64,000 bases of DNA from Capitella teleta (taxonomy: Eukaryota > Annelida > Polychaeta > Capitellidae): positions 281,952-345,951 of the forward strand of contig KB310004.1 of NCBI GenBank assembly GCA_000328365.1, in the 5' to 3' direction. This document shows, piece after piece, positions 61,400 to 64,000 of the stretch. The stretch's first letter is position 1. Each line of letters starts with the position of its first letter. The translations under genes were made by a program, and so were the position numbers. A model generated the notes under the pieces. It saw only the letters and a program-made list of their open reading frames with translations. It did not search any database and was not told the DNA's origin.

Positions 61400-64000
61400 T
61401 GAAGGGAAGAGCGGATGCTTCTCAACACATTGACGATGAGTCAATGACTTCCCGACACACAAACATCAATCAACACCAACAATATTTCTGCATACAGATA
61501 TAGTTTCCGGTATATGTACAGGTACTGAAGTACATGTATCTTTCTTTTATTTGCGTATATAGTCATACCATTGCATTGCACAACCATATGAGCACCAAGC
61601 CCCGCCGATATTACATAATAGTGCAAGCGTACAACATAATGCTTGACAGCGGAATAAAACGGATTACTAATATTCCCTTAGTGCAGAAGCCGCGGAATTC
61701 TGTCTCTGCGCTGATTTAAATACTACAATATAACAGCGTTACATGATTGTGAATCTTAACAGTGACCTGAGTACAAAACACGTGAGAAGTAATTAAGTGG
61801 ACCAAATTCATAGCGCGTTACGATCCGTCCACGTTTCATCAAATCTGAGTCTAGAACATGATAATTATACGAGGCTAAATAGAGGCACGATGCGATATCA
61901 GACGTGATTAAAACCCGCGCAACCCTTATCCAAGACGAAGCAGCGTGTCCAAGAAATTGGCATGAGTACGCGACGGCCAATATTGCCTCCTGCGTCCGTC
62001 AATGGAGCGGTTCTTCAAACTTGAAGGCATTGGCCCCAACATTGCCAATTATAGTCGACAATATCGGACATCAATCGACGCTCAGGACGAGATGGACGGG
62101 CGAGAGGGCGACGTCAATGCTCAAACAGTCAAACGCAAACAACGCCAAAAAATAGGTACGCACGCACCAAGCGAAGAAAAATGCAACAGTGAGAGAATCA
62201 AGGAGACAGTACTCGCTTGTGGCTACAGCACGAACAGACATGGAACCCGAGATGTCAACAGTGAATCAGAAGACATAAAAAGAAAAAGAATCTGAGAACG
62301 AGTGCAAAGAGGCTGAAGAGGATAAAATGCTCAGGTGCCCCCGGGACTAGAGTCCACCAATTAGTCCATACTATGAACAGTAGCACACAGCACCCGAGTC
62401 CTAGAACCGGGTATACCCACGAATGCTGTTGAGCTCAGATCGTATCTTCGAAGATATGCGAGGTACGAGACTCCAGCGCATCGCCCAGCCTCAACGGAGT
62501 AGCAATAAGAGAGTATTACTGGTATGGTAAAGGAATGACATACAAATGTAAAATAAATGTAGTAACCATGGCGACTGAAGGGTGTAGTGCGAGGAGATGA
62601 GAGCGAGGCGAGTGGTACGCAGCGGTATTGCTCCTTCCGTGAAAGCCCGGCTATACTTGGACGACTACTCAAGACTACTTCCAAGCATACACAACCATGT
62701 ACACAACAGGCATGCTGCATAACATGCACTACTAGCTAAGATCTGATGGTAGACCCATTTTACCGATTAGAGTATTATTGTACATGTATACAATTTAGTC
62801 ACGATAGCAAAAGAGATTGTAATGATATATTTTTAAAACTAATTCAATGCTTGACGACGGCTAAACAACGCAATCTACAGAGGCATAGTAAGTCGTTACA
62901 AAACACGTGTTAATCAATTCAGTACACATTGAGAGCAGCACAGCCTTGCAAGTGAGTTAAATGAACGTGTGATGTGATCCCAGGAGAATGCCTCCTCACC
63001 CGTCAATGAGTTCAGGACAGAAGGACTTGGGAGGACGCTGAATGCGATTAATGGCTGAAGTCATTCACATAATTATGACCTCCACTCTTATACATAATGC
63101 ACAATGACCTCACAAGAAACCCAGTCCCCTTCAATGTATGGATTTGCATTTGGACGCCATAAATCCAGACTGAGACTGTCCACAATCTGGCCTCGATAAA
63201 TAGCAAACTAGTTCTTATCCCATTGCTAATTAGTGATCACCGTACTTGAAGACGCACCGCACCCTACTCGTGTATCCATTTACACGGCAAACAAAGAATA
63301 CGTCTTCGTGCCGGGTGTTTTTATGCCAGCAGACAATACTGCATCGAAGCAACTAACATCTTAAAGCACCCGATCAACAATTTGTAGCAATTCGGGCGGT
63401 GAAATAAACCGAGATTTGTGAGTACACTGGCTGAATACGTACAGTGAAACAAGCATGCTTCAAACTTTAAAAAGATTATGTTATCAACATGTATTATTCT
63501 CCCTATCTGATAACACAGTTAGTAGTGTGTAGAGACTCAGAGTAGACCAAGTGTATATTATGACCCACCTCCACAGCAACGCAGCGCACCCAAAAAGCAA
63601 TGAATCAATTCACGATGGCCCTTTTTCCCTTTCTCGTCTCTCTCTCTTTCTCTCTGTATTGCATGATCTTCAAACAAGTAGTGAGGGGGAGTGAATGAGG
63701 TGCTAGTTTAATGCTGCAGTATGGCGAAAGGAGAAAAAATATCTGCATGAGAAATCGGAGCAGTCTGTGCATATAACTGGGTCAGCATTGTCAAACATGT
63801 TCGGAAGCAGCTGAAATAAGCCAATTTATTATAGTGATTATTTTTCCCCTCCTCTCGACCGACGAGGATGAAGAGAAAAAATTAAAAGCGGATAAATACT
63901 CCACACGGGTACAGACCTGGTTTACAGTCGCGAAAAGAAGGAAAAATAGACATTACGAAAAACCAAGATTAGGGAAGTTAACCCAAAAGTTCATCGCCTT
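61400..64000. other. Intergenic or upstream region, no gene seen
   Basis: Short frames only, including a charged one at 62002-62295 without a recognisable domain. It may hold distant promoter or first exons of the zinc-finger gene. Confidence 0.5.

Noticed and set aside
62002-62295. 97-residue charged frame
   Set aside because: No domain, splice context or homology I can recognise; could be chance.

Overview
This is a stretch of animal nuclear DNA. The genes have many short GT-AG introns (mostly 50-100 nt), there is a replication-type histone H3 gene with the metazoan 3' stem-loop, and the products include an SUEL lectin, a GCNT-type Golgi enzyme, a UBXN7 homologue, an EGR/klumpfuss-like zinc-finger protein and a gustatory-receptor-like protein. 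AT-rich spacers are full of LINE ends and short inverted-repeat elements. This fits a marine invertebrate, possibly an early-branching one such as a sponge, but I cannot fix the phylum from sequence alone.

Layout. 1-2.5 kb: end of a fossil LTR element and a decayed LINE. 4-16 kb: tripeptidyl peptidase II (TPP2, minus strand, 28 traced exons), whose last five exons lie inside intron 1 of a secreted SUEL-lectin gene on the plus strand, while exons 2-4 of the lectin lie inside a TPP2 intron. 18-19.7 kb: a core-2/I-branching beta-1,6-GlcNAc-transferase with an uninterrupted coding region. 20-31 kb: gene-poor DNA with MITEs and a LINE end. 31.5-33.5 kb: a ten-exon gene for a 461-residue secreted, helix-rich protein of no family I recognise, ending in a Gly-Ala-Pro linker and a strongly basic tail. 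34-35.8 kb: SINE and LINE remains. 36.4-38.3 kb: a seven-helix gustatory-receptor-like gene. 38.7-40.8 kb: a doubtful small Lys/Arg-rich gene. 43.2 kb: solitary histone H3. 44.5-46.5 kb: UBXN7-like UBA-UAS-UIM-UBX protein. 46.8-56.6 kb: LINE ends, one MITE nested in another, two of three mariner-like MITEs and a long AAAT microsatellite. 58.5-61 kb: four-finger C2H2 transcription factor with a small upstream exon. 61-64 kb: spacer.

The strongest unusual signal is in TPP2. Exons at 11223-11365 and 10969-11123 look like a tandem exon duplication: both start in phase 1 and end in phase 0, their proteins align with the same part of the family, and the full reading frame closes exactly (1,266 or 1,270 residues) only if one of the two is used. 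Other points of interest are the interlocked TPP2/lectin genes, the unrecognised secreted protein, and a nested transposon whose other copy in the window approximates the empty site.

The genes do not form an operon or pathway. TPP2 (cytosolic peptidase) and UBXN7 (ubiquitin/p97 adaptor) both belong to protein turnover, and the lectin, GCNT enzyme and unknown secreted protein to the secretory route, but nothing in the sequence links them in regulation.
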